Source: Arcanobacterium bovis
Lineage (GTDB): Bacteria > Actinomycetota > Actinomycetes > Actinomycetales > Actinomycetaceae
Direction of reading: 5' to 3'
Length of the DNA: 64,000 nt
Assembly (NCBI RefSeq): GCF_004331995.1
Contig: NZ_SJDT01000002.1
Span: 248,001-312,000 of the forward strand
Shown: piece by piece, positions 53,939 through 61,559 of the stretch
Numbering within the stretch: position 1 is the first letter of the stretch
How the letters are laid out: the number at the start of each line of letters is the position of its first letter
Position numbers and translations under genes: made by a program
Notes under the pieces: model-generated
Seen by the model: only the letters and a program-made list of their open reading frames with translations
Told to the model about the DNA's origin: nothing
Database searches by the model: none

Positions 53939-55383
53939 GATCAATGAGTAATACACAACCAAAGAACTGGCGTCCCGGTCGGAGTTCTTCCGATCCTGCG
54001 CGAGAAGTTGTATTTGAGACGCTTTTAGCAGTTGCGGAAGACGACGCGTATGCGAATCTGGAGTTGCCAAAATCGATTCGTCGTGCTCGACTTAATAAGC
54101 AAGATGCAGCCTATGCTACGAACTTGTGTTACGGCACTTTGCGATTTCAAGGTCGCTGGGATGCAATCATCGCGCATGGCACAGCGGGGCGCGCGATTGA
54201 CACTTTAGATCTTCCTGTTCTCGTATTGCTGAGAATGGGAACGCATCAGCTCTTGGAATTCGATACGCCAGCGCATGCAGCAATTTATGAGACAGTGAAA
54301 CTGGCGCGCAACACTCTCGGTTCGGGTGCCTCTGGATTCATAAACGCGGTGCTGAGGCGAGTGTCAGAACGCAGCCTCGCCCAATGGCAGGCGGTGCTAC
54401 GCGAAGACTTCGGGGGGAAGACGTCGTCGCTCGGATTTATAGCTACGTGGTTTTCCCATCCGGAATGGATCGTACGAGTGCTTGCGAAGTCTCTCTTAGC
54501 AAACGGGCGCTCAAAGAAAGACATTATTTCGGTACTCAAGGCAGACAATGCACCAGCTGATGTGGCTTTAGTGGCGCGGGAGATTTCAACAGACGAGCTT
54601 TGTCGAGATATTGAACGTGGACGAATGCAATGCGATCAAGGCAAACTTGTAGATTCAGCTGTGCTGTTGCGCGGCGGTGATCCACATAGAGTTTTTGCAG
54701 TTCAAGATTTACAAGCGGGCGTGCAAGACGAAGGATCACAACTGGTTGCGCGCGCTTTTGCGGCGACACCAATTGATGGAAAAGATGAGCTGTGGCTGGA
54801 TATGTGTGCTGGGCCTGGTGGCAAAACAGCTACGCTTGCCGCAATAGCAGCACAACGCGGGGTCAAGATCCATGCCAACGAACCTCACGAACACCGTTTG
54901 GATCTCGTTCAATCGGCTATTGAGCCTTGGGACGATATCGTGGCTCTGCGACTCGGAGACGGACGCGAAATCGGCGATCTTGAGCCTCAATGTTACGATC
55001 GTATTTTGGTTGATGCGCCATGCACGGGAATCGGCGCACTCCGGCGTCGTCCCGAAGCGCGGTGGCGCAAAGCTGCCGGAGATGCAGTTGATCTGACGCA
55101 TCTACAGTCGGAGCTATTGGAATCCGCTTGGAAAGCTGTGCGCAGTGGCGGAATCGTGGCGTATTCAACTTGTTCTCCTCATTTGGCAGAGACTCGGGAT
55201 ATTGTGAAGAATTTTCTTGACCAGCACGCAGACGCTGAGCTTCTCGACGGACCTGCTATCGCTGCCAGAGAAGCAAAGCTGGATAATCTGGGACATGAAA
55301 AGCAAATACAATTGTGGCCTGACCTGCACTTTTCGGATGCCATGTATATGGCGATCATCCGTAAATCTGAAACTGCTTCGTAA
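53935..55383 (+). CDS. rsmB: RsmB, 16S rRNA m5C967 methyltransferase
   Basis: RsmB methylates a cytosine of 16S rRNA with SAM. The 482-residue protein has the N-terminal NusB-like domain (TNLCYGTLRFQGRWD, GASGFINAVLRRVSE) and the C-terminal methyltransferase domain: SAM site LDMCAGPGGKTATLA, the first catalytic region VDAPCTGIGALRRRPEARW and the second YSTCSPH. The N-terminus has a charged extension of about 30 residues. Starts at ATG 53935 (overlapping fmt) or 53944 are both possible. Confidence 0.94.
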   Translation: MRSMSNTQPKNWRPGRSSSDPAREVVFETLLAVAEDDAYANLELPKSIRRARLNKQDAAYATNLCYGTLRFQGRWDAIIAHGTAGRAIDTLDLPVLVLLRMGTHQLLEFDTPAHAAIYETVKLARNTLGSGASGFINAVLRRVSERSLAQWQAVLREDFGGKTSSLGFIATWFSHPEWIVRVLAKSLLANGRSKKDIISVLKADNAPADVALVAREISTDELCRDIERGRMQCDQGKLVDSAVLLRGGDPHRVFAVQDLQAGVQDEGSQLVARAFAATPIDGKDELWLDMCAGPGGKTATLAAIAAQRGVKIHANEPHEHRLDLVQSAIEPWDDIVALRLGDGREIGDLEPQCYDRILVDAPCTGIGALRRRPEARWRKAAGDAVDLTHLQSELLESAWKAVRSGGIVAYSTCSPHLAETRDIVKNFLDQHADAELLDGPAIAAREAKLDNLGHEKQIQLWPDLHFSDAMYMAIIRKSETAS

Positions 55384-55398
55384 CGCCTTCTTACACGC

Positions 55399-55410
55399 TA
55401 GGATATAACT
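55399..55410 (+). promoter_or_regulatory. Leaderless-type -10 of rpe
   Basis: TAGGAT at 55399-55404 ends six bases before the GTG of rpe. No ribosome site is present; the -35 is weak. Confidence 0.45.
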
Positions 55411-56076
55411 GTGGAAACGAGAATCAGCCCCTCAATTTTGAATTGCGATTTTTCAGATCTCAAAGGTGAACTGAACAAGATTCGTAACGCCGATTGGGTG
55501 CATGTTGACGTGATGGACAATCATTTTGTGCCTAATCTTTCGCTTGGTTTGCCGGTTGTTGAGTCAATTGTTGGTGTTTCACCAATACCAGTGGATTGCC
55601 ATCTGATGATTGAAAATCCTGATGTGTGGGCACCGAAATATGCTGAGGCAGGTGCGAAATCGGTAACTTTTCATGCCGAGGCAGCTACGGCGCCACTGAG
55701 GTTGGCCCGCGAACTGCGAAAACTCAATACTCGGGCTGGTATCGCTCTGCGTCCGGCTACGCCGATTGAGCCTTATCTCGACATCCTCGATGAATTCGAC
55801 ATGATCCTCATCATGACTGTAGAACCTGGCTTTGGCGGGCAAAAATTCATTTCATCAATGATGAATAAGTTGCGTAAGACTCGCGAAGCCGTCGACAAAA
55901 CTGGTCTTGACGTTTGGATACAGGTTGATGGCGGCATTTCGCGCCAAACAATCGAGATTGCAGCCGAAGCGGGTGCCGATACATTCGTGGCAGGTTCGGC
56001 TGTATATGCTGCTGAGGATGCATATGCGGAAGTAGAGCAGTTGCGAAATTTGGCGAAGCAACACCACCATAGCTGA
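55411..56076 (+). CDS. rpe: Ribulose-5-phosphate 3-epimerase
   Basis: Rpe interconverts ribulose-5-P and xylulose-5-P in the pentose phosphate pathway. The 221-residue TIM-barrel protein has [16 protein letters not shown], the metal site [38 protein letters not shown] and VDGGISRQT. The second catalytic Asp is in QVDGGIS. The GTG start has no ribosome site. It keeps its usual place between rsmB and hisE, but the riboswitch operon has been inserted before hisE. Confidence 0.96.
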   Translation: METRISPSILNCDFSDLKGELNKIRNADWVHVDVMDNHFVPNLSLGLPVVESIVGVSPIPVDCHLMIENPDVWAPKYAEAGAKSVTFHAEAATAPLRLARELRKLNTRAGIALRPATPIEPYLDILDEFDMILIMTVEPGFGGQKFISSMMNKLRKTREAVDKTGLDVWIQVDGGISRQTIEIAAEAGADTFVAGSAVYAAEDAYAEVEQLRNLAKQHHHS

Positions 56077-56173
56077 GGGGCAGAGGCGCACAGACACCGA
56101 TGTAACGGTTGCCTTGAACGTGGCAAGATTTCTTTTTCAGTAGTTTTGTGATATTAGTTGAAACTGTACAGAA

Positions 56174-56296
56174 GTGCTCCAGGGTCAGTGAAAGTCTGAA
56201 CCGGCGGTGATAGTCCGCGACCCGTATATCGTCAGATATACGGTTGAAAAGGTGAAATTCCTTTACCGACGGTAAAAGTCCGGATGGGAGGCGCAC
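56174..56296 (+). promoter_or_regulatory. FMN riboswitch (RFN element)
   Basis: The conserved core is unmistakable: AGGGTCAGTGAAAGTCTGAA, CCGGCGGTGATAGTCCGCGA, GGTTGAAAAGGTGAAATTCC, and CCGACGGTAAAAGTCCGGAT, then GGGAG. The closing stem P1 is GTGC/CTCC (56174-56180) with GGAG/GCAC (56287-56296); the variable hairpin is CCGTATATCGTCAGATATACGG. It senses flavin mononucleotide and here controls the two transporter genes that follow. Confidence 0.97.
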
Positions 56297-56302
56297 GATT
56301 TT

Positions 56303-56327
56303 AGCGAAATTTTATTTCGCTTATTTT
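56303..56327 (+). terminator. Riboswitch expression-platform hairpin
   Basis: AGCGAAAT (56303-56310) and ATTTCGCT (56314-56321) form an 8-bp stem with a TTT loop, followed by TATTTT. It starts seven bases after the riboswitch and probably is the terminator formed when FMN is bound. It is A/T-rich, so it may be a moderate stop. Confidence 0.7.
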
Positions 56328-56363
56328 GTGGTTCATTCCTGGTGCTCTATGGAAAATTGAGAA

Positions 56364-57134
56364 ATGGAATCTGGAATGGGCAAACATCGGTGGATCGCAC
56401 CAGTCGTGTTCGGTTTACTGCTGCTGATATTGTGGGCGGTATTGACGCAAACCAACGTCGTTGCCGAATATCTTTTGCCTAGTCCACAGGCGGTATTCGA
56501 CAGCTTTTTCGGTGGTTTTAGTAACGGACATCTAGCAAGTTCACTGTGGCAAACGCTACGGGAAGCTTTGCTCGGATGCCTTGCTGCTGCGGTATGCGGT
56601 GTTCCGCTTGGTCTTGCGATTGCGCACTTCGATATTCTCAGTAGAACTATAGAGCCCTATTTGGCTGCATCACAGGCAATACCCGCTGTGGCAGTGGCTC
56701 CATTATTGGTCTCGTGGATCGGCTACGGTAGCGCACCGATTATTACATTGTGCGCGGTTATGGTGATATTCCCAATTATCATTAATACTGCGGTTGGTGT
56801 GCGATCCTTGGATCCAGATCTTATCGGAGCTGCCCGTCTCGACGGTTGTAGCGGTTGGACTCTCTTGTTGAGAATCGAGCTTCCGCTGGCAGCGCCCTAC
56901 ATTATGGCAGGACTTCGTACAGGGTTCACACTCGCAATGACAGGTGCGGTTGTAGGAGAGATGGTTATCGGCGGACAGCGAGGACTCGGGATAGAACTCG
57001 TGACCGCGCAGCATTTGAACGATACTCCGGCAATGTTCGCCACGATTTTTCTACTGTCGATTGTGGCTGTGGGCTTGTACTTAACCCTTAGAACTGCCGA
57101 AACACGTATCGTTCGCGCAGTTTCTGAAAGATAG
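56364..57134 (+). CDS. ribX: ABC permease, probably RibX (riboflavin uptake)
   Basis: A 256-residue permease of the SsuC/TauC/ThiX group with about six membrane helices. The ATPase-contacting EAA loop is DPDLIGAARLDGCSGWTLLLRIELP (its centre AARLDGCSG at about 155-163). ThiX-like permeases with a THI5-like binding protein under an FMN riboswitch are known as RibX, so riboflavin or a precursor is the likely cargo. The start could be ATG 56364 or 56376; the second has GGAAT before it but no good ribosome site either. No ATP-binding gene follows, so the ATPase must come from elsewhere. Confidence 0.8.
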   Translation: MESGMGKHRWIAPVVFGLLLLILWAVLTQTNVVAEYLLPSPQAVFDSFFGGFSNGHLASSLWQTLREALLGCLAAAVCGVPLGLAIAHFDILSRTIEPYLAASQAIPAVAVAPLLVSWIGYGSAPIITLCAVMVIFPIIINTAVGVRSLDPDLIGAARLDGCSGWTLLLRIELPLAAPYIMAGLRTGFTLAMTGAVVGEMVIGGQRGLGIELVTAQHLNDTPAMFATIFLLSIVAVGLYLTLRTAETRIVRAVSER

Positions 57135-57142
57135 GATCAGAA

Positions 57143-58147
57143 ATGAAAAGACTAGTTGCAGCTATCGTGGTACTCATCTTTGCGATGGTGGGATGCTCTC
57201 AGACCACACAAAATACAACGCAAACGAGTGATGCTCAAGGAACAGCATTCACGGTGGGCTTGACCTACATCCCTGATGTTCAATTCGCACCAGTGTACAT
57301 CGCCGAGAAAAAGGGATATTTCAAGGAAGCTGGCCTCAACGTCACCTTGCGCCATCACGGAGCACAAGAAAGCCTTTTCGGAGCATTGCAATCGGGGGAG
57401 GAAGACGTCGTATTTGCTGGTGGCGATGAAATGATGCAGGCTCGTTCCACCGGAATTGACGTGGTCAATTGGGCCACAATGTATCAAAAGTACCCAGTGG
57501 TAGTGATTGCGCCAAAAGAGTCAGGAATAAGCAAATGGTCTGATTTGACAGGGAAATCGATTGGACTACCTGGGCCTTATGGAGAAAATTATTTTGCGCT
57601 TTTAGCTGGACTTGAAAAGAACGGTTTGAAGAACAAAGTAAAGATTGAATACATCGGCTATACGCAGGCTGCTGCTCTCAAAGAAAAGAAAGTTGACGCC
57701 GTCGTCGGATTCTCGAATAACGATACGGTTGCACTACAAAACGCGGGCGTCAATATTACTTCATTTTCTATTGTCGACGGCGGTGAGCCTCCGTTGGTAG
57801 GCGTCGGGTTTGGCTCCCTTGCTGGAAAGATAAACGTCGATGCATACGCGAAATTCCTTGATGCGATCCAGCGTGGCGTTGCTTTTGCCGCTGAGGATCC
57901 ACAGGCAGCTCTCGATATTGTGCGCGAGTATGTGCCGTCTTTGCAAGATGCAAAGCAACGTGCTTTAGCTCAGAAGGTACTCGAAGCGACCGTGAAATTG
58001 TATGGAAACACAAGTGATTTTGGCGCTCAGAATCCTCAAATGTGGAGCGCTATGTCTACGTTCATGGAAAGCGCGGGCATCGTGAAGACATCTGTGGAAG
58101 CGAAAAAGGCTTATACCGAGGACGTTCTTAACAAACGAAACAAGTAG
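57143..58147 (+). CDS. ribY: Substrate-binding lipoprotein, probably RibY
   Basis: A 334-residue binding protein of the NMT1/THI5-like family, anchored outside the membrane. The signal peptide ends in the lipobox AMVGC at 14-18, followed by a Thr/Gln-rich linker. The domain begins with VGLTYIPDVQFAPVYIAEKK, the start typical for this family's riboflavin and HMP-type binders. It lies eight bases after the permease gene and under the same FMN riboswitch, so flavin uptake is the best inference. Thiamine-precursor (ThiY) transport is the alternative but would not be expected under an FMN switch. Confidence 0.82.
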   Translation: MKRLVAAIVVLIFAMVGCSQTTQNTTQTSDAQGTAFTVGLTYIPDVQFAPVYIAEKKGYFKEAGLNVTLRHHGAQESLFGALQSGEEDVVFAGGDEMMQARSTGIDVVNWATMYQKYPVVVIAPKESGISKWSDLTGKSIGLPGPYGENYFALLAGLEKNGLKNKVKIEYIGYTQAAALKEKKVDAVVGFSNNDTVALQNAGVNITSFSIVDGGEPPLVGVGFGSLAGKINVDAYAKFLDAIQRGVAFAAEDPQAALDIVREYVPSLQDAKQRALAQKVLEATVKLYGNTSDFGAQNPQMWSAMSTFMESAGIVKTSVEAKKAYTEDVLNKRNK

Positions 58148-58181
58148 TTGAAGATTTCAACGGCAGAGTATGGTGGTAGAC
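58148..58181 (+). promoter_or_regulatory. Small hairpin and possible hisE promoter
   Basis: GTTGAA-GAT-TTCAAC (58147-58161) directly follows the ribY stop. TATGGT at 58169-58174 ends seven bases before ATG 58182; TTGAAG at 58148-58153 is a weak -35 at 15 bases. Confidence 0.35.
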
Positions 58182-58445
58182 ATGAAGAATTTTGACGAGC
58201 TCTACGCTGAGCTACAAGAGAAAGCTAACAGGGCTGATCCGCAGTCAGGAACGGTGAAAGAACTCGATAAGGGCGTTCATTTCATCGGAAAGAAGATTGC
58301 TGAAGAAGCTGGGGAAGTGTGGATCGCGGCAGAATATCAATCCGACGACGAGCTCGCTGAAGAGATCTCGCAACTGATCTACCACGCACAGGTCATGATG
58401 ATTGCTAGGGGAATAACTCCGAACGATATTTATCGGTATCTCTAA
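58182..58445 (+). CDS. hisE: HisE, phosphoribosyl-ATP pyrophosphatase
   Basis: HisE removes pyrophosphate from phosphoribosyl-ATP in the second step of histidine synthesis. The 87-residue protein starts [16 protein letters not shown] and has the family core [20 protein letters not shown] (metal-binding Glu pair EEAGE) and [19 protein letters not shown]. An ATG four codons earlier (58170) is in frame, but it overlaps a -10-like box and homologues align from 58182. It is a stand-alone protein, not fused to HisI, and is followed after 17 bases by hisG. Confidence 0.93.
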   Translation: MKNFDELYAELQEKANRADPQSGTVKELDKGVHFIGKKIAEEAGEVWIAAEYQSDDELAEEISQLIYHAQVMMIARGITPNDIYRYL

Positions 58446-58462
58446 AGAAAGAGGCGAAAACG

Positions 58463-59308
58463 ATGTTGCGTATTGCAGTGCCCAATAAGGGCGCATTATC
58501 GGAACCAGCATCTCAAATGCTTAAAGAGGCTGGGTATCGCCAGCGGCGAGAGTCACGCGAACTCGTGTTATTTGACGAAGAAAACGATGTTGAGTTTTTC
58601 TTTATTCGTCCGCGTGACGTTGCGGTTTATGTGGGAGCAGGAACTGTAGACGTCGGGATCACCGGTCGCGATCTGCTATTGGATTCTGGGGCTAATGCTG
58701 TTGAACATCGTTGCTTGGGATTTGCACGCTCGACTTTCCGTTTTGCAGCGCCAGGCGGTGAAGCCATGCAGATTGCAGATCTGGCAGGAAAACGGATTGC
58801 TACCTCATACGATTTTTTGCTGAAAACTTACCTCGAGGAGCACGGCGTTCAGGCTCATGTCGTTCATCTTGATGGGGCAGTGGAGTCCTCGGTGCGATTG
58901 GGTATTGCCGACGCGATTGCAGATGTAGTTGAAACAGGTTCGACACTCCGCGCAGCAGGATTGCACGTGTTTGGAGAGCCATTGTTGCGCTCAGAGGCTG
59001 TACTTATTCGTAATGCAAATGCTGAGATTTCTCGCGAGCTAAAGATTCTTGACGGACGTCTCGAAGGCGTGATTGTTGCCCGTGGCTATGTGCTCATTGA
59101 CTATGACTGCAAAGAAGAAATACTCAGTGAAGCTGTGAAGCTTACACCGGGTTTCCAGTCGCCAACGATCTCTCCCTTGCACGACGACGGTTGGGTAGCG
59201 GTTCGATCTATGGTTCCCAAAAAGGACATGAACCGGGTGATGGATGAGCTATATGCGGCTGGTGCACGTGGGATCATCGTCACGCCGCTATTGACATCGC
59301 GAATTTAG
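58463..59308 (+). CDS. hisG: HisG, ATP phosphoribosyltransferase, long form
   Basis: HisG joins ATP and PRPP in the first step of histidine synthesis. The 281-residue length is that of the long form with a C-terminal ACT-like domain, so it should be feedback-inhibited by histidine and needs no HisZ. Marks are [18 protein letters not shown] at the start, [11 protein letters not shown], the PRPP loop [18 protein letters not shown], and the C-terminal [18 protein letters not shown] and [10 protein letters not shown]. It ends at a strong bidirectional terminator. Confidence 0.95.
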   Translation: MLRIAVPNKGALSEPASQMLKEAGYRQRRESRELVLFDEENDVEFFFIRPRDVAVYVGAGTVDVGITGRDLLLDSGANAVEHRCLGFARSTFRFAAPGGEAMQIADLAGKRIATSYDFLLKTYLEEHGVQAHVVHLDGAVESSVRLGIADAIADVVETGSTLRAAGLHVFGEPLLRSEAVLIRNANAEISRELKILDGRLEGVIVARGYVLIDYDCKEEILSEAVKLTPGFQSPTISPLHDDGWVAVRSMVPKKDMNRVMDELYAAGARGIIVTPLLTSRI

Positions 59309-59363
59309 GGACTTAGCTGTGCTACCAAGATACTTGATAGTTAATGTTGAGTTACTTGGTCGC

Positions 59364-59420
59364 ACGTTGGGGGTGGTTTGAGTACAAGCATTTGGCTTGT
59401 ACTCAAACCACCCCCAACGT
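59364..59420. terminator. 26-bp perfect hairpin between convergent genes
   Basis: Arms 59364-59389 and 59395-59420 are perfect 26-bp complements around the loop ATTTG. The stem contains TTGGGGGTGGTTT at 59367-59379, the same core as the palindrome at 8584-8627. It ends three bases from the DUF3866 stop and serves both hisG and DUF3866. Confidence 0.92.
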
Positions 59421-59422
59421 AA

Positions 59423-60520
59423 CTATTTCATGAGTTCTTCACCGACGTATCGGCCGGCAGCTGCCGCTGCTATGAAGTTGATTGTGTCCTGAGAAAGATT
59501 ACGGCCCATTGTGCGCAGCGAATAGGGCGAGTTCTCAAGCATTTCACATAAGCCGTGGGAATCAATCTCTTTAATGTTCAAGTGAGAATATGCTTTGAGT
59601 TCCTCGAGCTGTGAGTCAATGAGCTCGCCGAGTTTGGTTTCGACGTAACATGCATCGAGTGCTGGTGTTGGCACAATACAAGGGTGGGTGACTATATCTT
59701 GCAAAATCCGCATACTGTGGTGTGAAATTCCAAAGTGTCGATCTCGTTGATCCGCTTCAGACATTCGTAGTGCGGCAACTGGTGTGCCACCAAGGATTCC
59801 GGCGGCATTCAGTGCTTCACCGATAGAAGTACCGGAAAATCCCCATCGGGTGCCAGTGCCAAGGTTGCCTGGACCTTGCGCGATAACTGCAACATCGGCG
59901 TCCCACACGTGTTTGGCAGCAAGCAGACCTGTGTAAATATTGACTGCTTCTAGATCGCCGCCGAAGGCTTGTCCACAGGAAATTGTGCCGAGGATATCGC
60001 CGTTTTCACGCATCCGGTATGCGAGTTGGGAAAACCACGCAGGTAAGGCCCCGCCGTCGCCCATCACATATGCGATTCGCGCATGCGGTGCTTTTTCTCT
60101 GATCGCGCCAACAATGGCAGGCAGTGCTGAATGAAGGTCTGCTCCAATTACATGCATACCGTCGATATGCTGGGCATCAGCAAGGATATGATGATAGGCA
60201 GATTCTTGTTCGTCAACGCCTTGTACCATGTACTGAGTGGGCGAATAACGATTCTTCACTATGTGTCCAGGATGTGGAGGTGGATCGGCAGGCAGACGAT
60301 CTGGAATTGCCACCACAAACATATATCCACCCGTGCCAAGACCGCGTTTAACTGCAGCAGCTGAAACGAGCACTGTATCGCCGATTTCAGGAGTGCCTAC
60401 CATCAGATAATATGCGAGTGCTTTTCCGGTGGTGCCGTCGTCGAGAAGAATATGGTACTCACCTGCATCGCCCCACGAATGGACGAACTGAGTAATTTTG
60501 CCTTGCCGCCAAATAATCAC
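59423..60520 (-). CDS. DUF3866 family protein
   Basis: A 365-residue cytoplasmic protein of the actinobacterial DUF3866 family; the function is unknown. The start IIWRQGKITQFVHSW, the Gly-rich GDGGALPAWFSQLAYR, the conserved SCGQAFGGDLEAVNIYTGL and QGPGNLGTGTRWGFSG are family marks. The GTG start has no ribosome site; on the minus strand TAAACT ends six bases before it. It diverges from pafB with only 31 bases between them, a conserved arrangement in some relatives. A link to the pafBC regulon is plausible but unproven. Confidence 0.85.
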   Translation of the reverse strand: MIIWRQGKITQFVHSWGDAGEYHILLDDGTTGKALAYYLMVGTPEIGDTVLVSAAAVKRGLGTGGYMFVVAIPDRLPADPPPHPGHIVKNRYSPTQYMVQGVDEQESAYHHILADAQHIDGMHVIGADLHSALPAIVGAIREKAPHARIAYVMGDGGALPAWFSQLAYRMRENGDILGTISCGQAFGGDLEAVNIYTGLLAAKHVWDADVAVIAQGPGNLGTGTRWGFSGTSIGEALNAAGILGGTPVAALRMSEADQRDRHFGISHHSMRILQDIVTHPCIVPTPALDACYVETKLGELIDSQLEELKAYSHLNIKEIDSHGLCEMLENSPYSLRTMGRNLSQDTINFIAAAAAGRYVGEELMK

Positions 60521-60551
60521 ATATTTAGTTTAGTGCACTAAAATAGGCAAT
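60521..60551. promoter_or_regulatory. Overlapping divergent promoters with a shared palindrome
   Basis: The perfect 14-base palindrome TTTAGTGCACTAAA (60529-60542) joins two -10 boxes. TAAAAT (60539-60544, plus) ends seven bases before the pafB ATG; TAAACT (60527-60532, minus strand) ends six bases before the DUF3866 GTG. Both messages would be leaderless, and a protein on the palindrome would control both. Confidence 0.7.
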
Positions 60552-61559
60552 ATGGCAAACAACGAAGAAAATCGTACAGGAGAGCGCAGAATCACGCTCG
60601 CGCTATACCTGATGGAACGCAAGGCTTCGTTCGAAGATATTCGTGCTTTGCCCGTCTACCGTGAGCTTTTCGAAGGGAAATCTTACGATGCCTTCCGCGA
60701 CATGGTGGAAAAAGACATCAAGGTTTTACGCGATTCTAGCTACGTCGTCGAACAGGCGCTTAATAAACAGGGCGAATATAAATATTGGATCAACAATTCT
60801 GCTGGTATTCGAGTTGATGCCCACGGATCGGATCTGAGCGTACTGTACGGCGTGCTCGGGCACAAAGGACGGAGCGATGCCGAACAATTTATGCAGATGG
60901 GCGTGCACAAACTGCTCGCCGATACTGCCAGCGCTGAGCAATCAAGTGTATTTCGCGCAAATATGCCGCGAGGAGAGTTTATCACCGAGATAGCCAATGC
61001 GTTGCAGTACCATCAGCTGATCGAATTTCGCTATCAGTCCACCACGAAAAATGCGCAAGCATTGTATGTAGTGCAACCGCAGAAAATTCATGTTCACTTT
61101 GAATCGTTTTATTTTTCAGGCTGGGAAGTGAGTGTAGACGGCGTTGCTACCGGCGCTCAGCGCGTTTATAAAGTTTCGCGCATACAAAGTACTCCCAAAT
61201 TGTTGAAAGACGGCGGTGCTGCTTTAGGTAGCAAATACAGCAATAACACGGATCAGCTATTAGATTCGGTAGCGGACACCTCGGCAGATGCGTCGGCAGC
61301 TTTTAGCGCGGTGCAAGCCACAGTTCTTATCAAGGATGGAACGTGTGCTCCCTTTGCAGCGATGGCAAGTGAAGAGTTGGAAGCACCCGCAGGATATCAG
61401 CGCTTAGAATTTAGTGACATTGATAAGCATGAACTCTTTGATTACCTGATATTTTACGGAACGGATGCCTACCTTGAAGCACCAGTAGTTTTGCGTCAAG
61501 AGTTTATAGATCGTATGCGTTATTTGGTCACTCTTGGTAGTGCAGAAGGTGATTGCTGA
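60552..61559 (+). CDS. pafB: PafB, WYL-domain transcription regulator
   Basis: PafB and PafC form a transcription activator of the DNA-damage response in mycobacteria, independent of LexA. The 335-residue protein has an N-terminal winged-helix region (RRITLALYLMERKASFEDIR, about 13-32) and a WYL domain (about 150-225, with ALQYHQLIEFRYQSTT). The WCX-like end is present. Its ATG follows a -10 box by seven bases with no ribosome site. Its stop shares a base with the pafC start, so the two are made in equal amounts. Confidence 0.93.
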   Translation: MANNEENRTGERRITLALYLMERKASFEDIRALPVYRELFEGKSYDAFRDMVEKDIKVLRDSSYVVEQALNKQGEYKYWINNSAGIRVDAHGSDLSVLYGVLGHKGRSDAEQFMQMGVHKLLADTASAEQSSVFRANMPRGEFITEIANALQYHQLIEFRYQSTTKNAQALYVVQPQKIHVHFESFYFSGWEVSVDGVATGAQRVYKVSRIQSTPKLLKDGGAALGSKYSNNTDQLLDSVADTSADASAAFSAVQATVLIKDGTCAPFAAMASEELEAPAGYQRLEFSDIDKHELFDYLIFYGTDAYLEAPVVLRQEFIDRMRYLVTLGSAEGDC

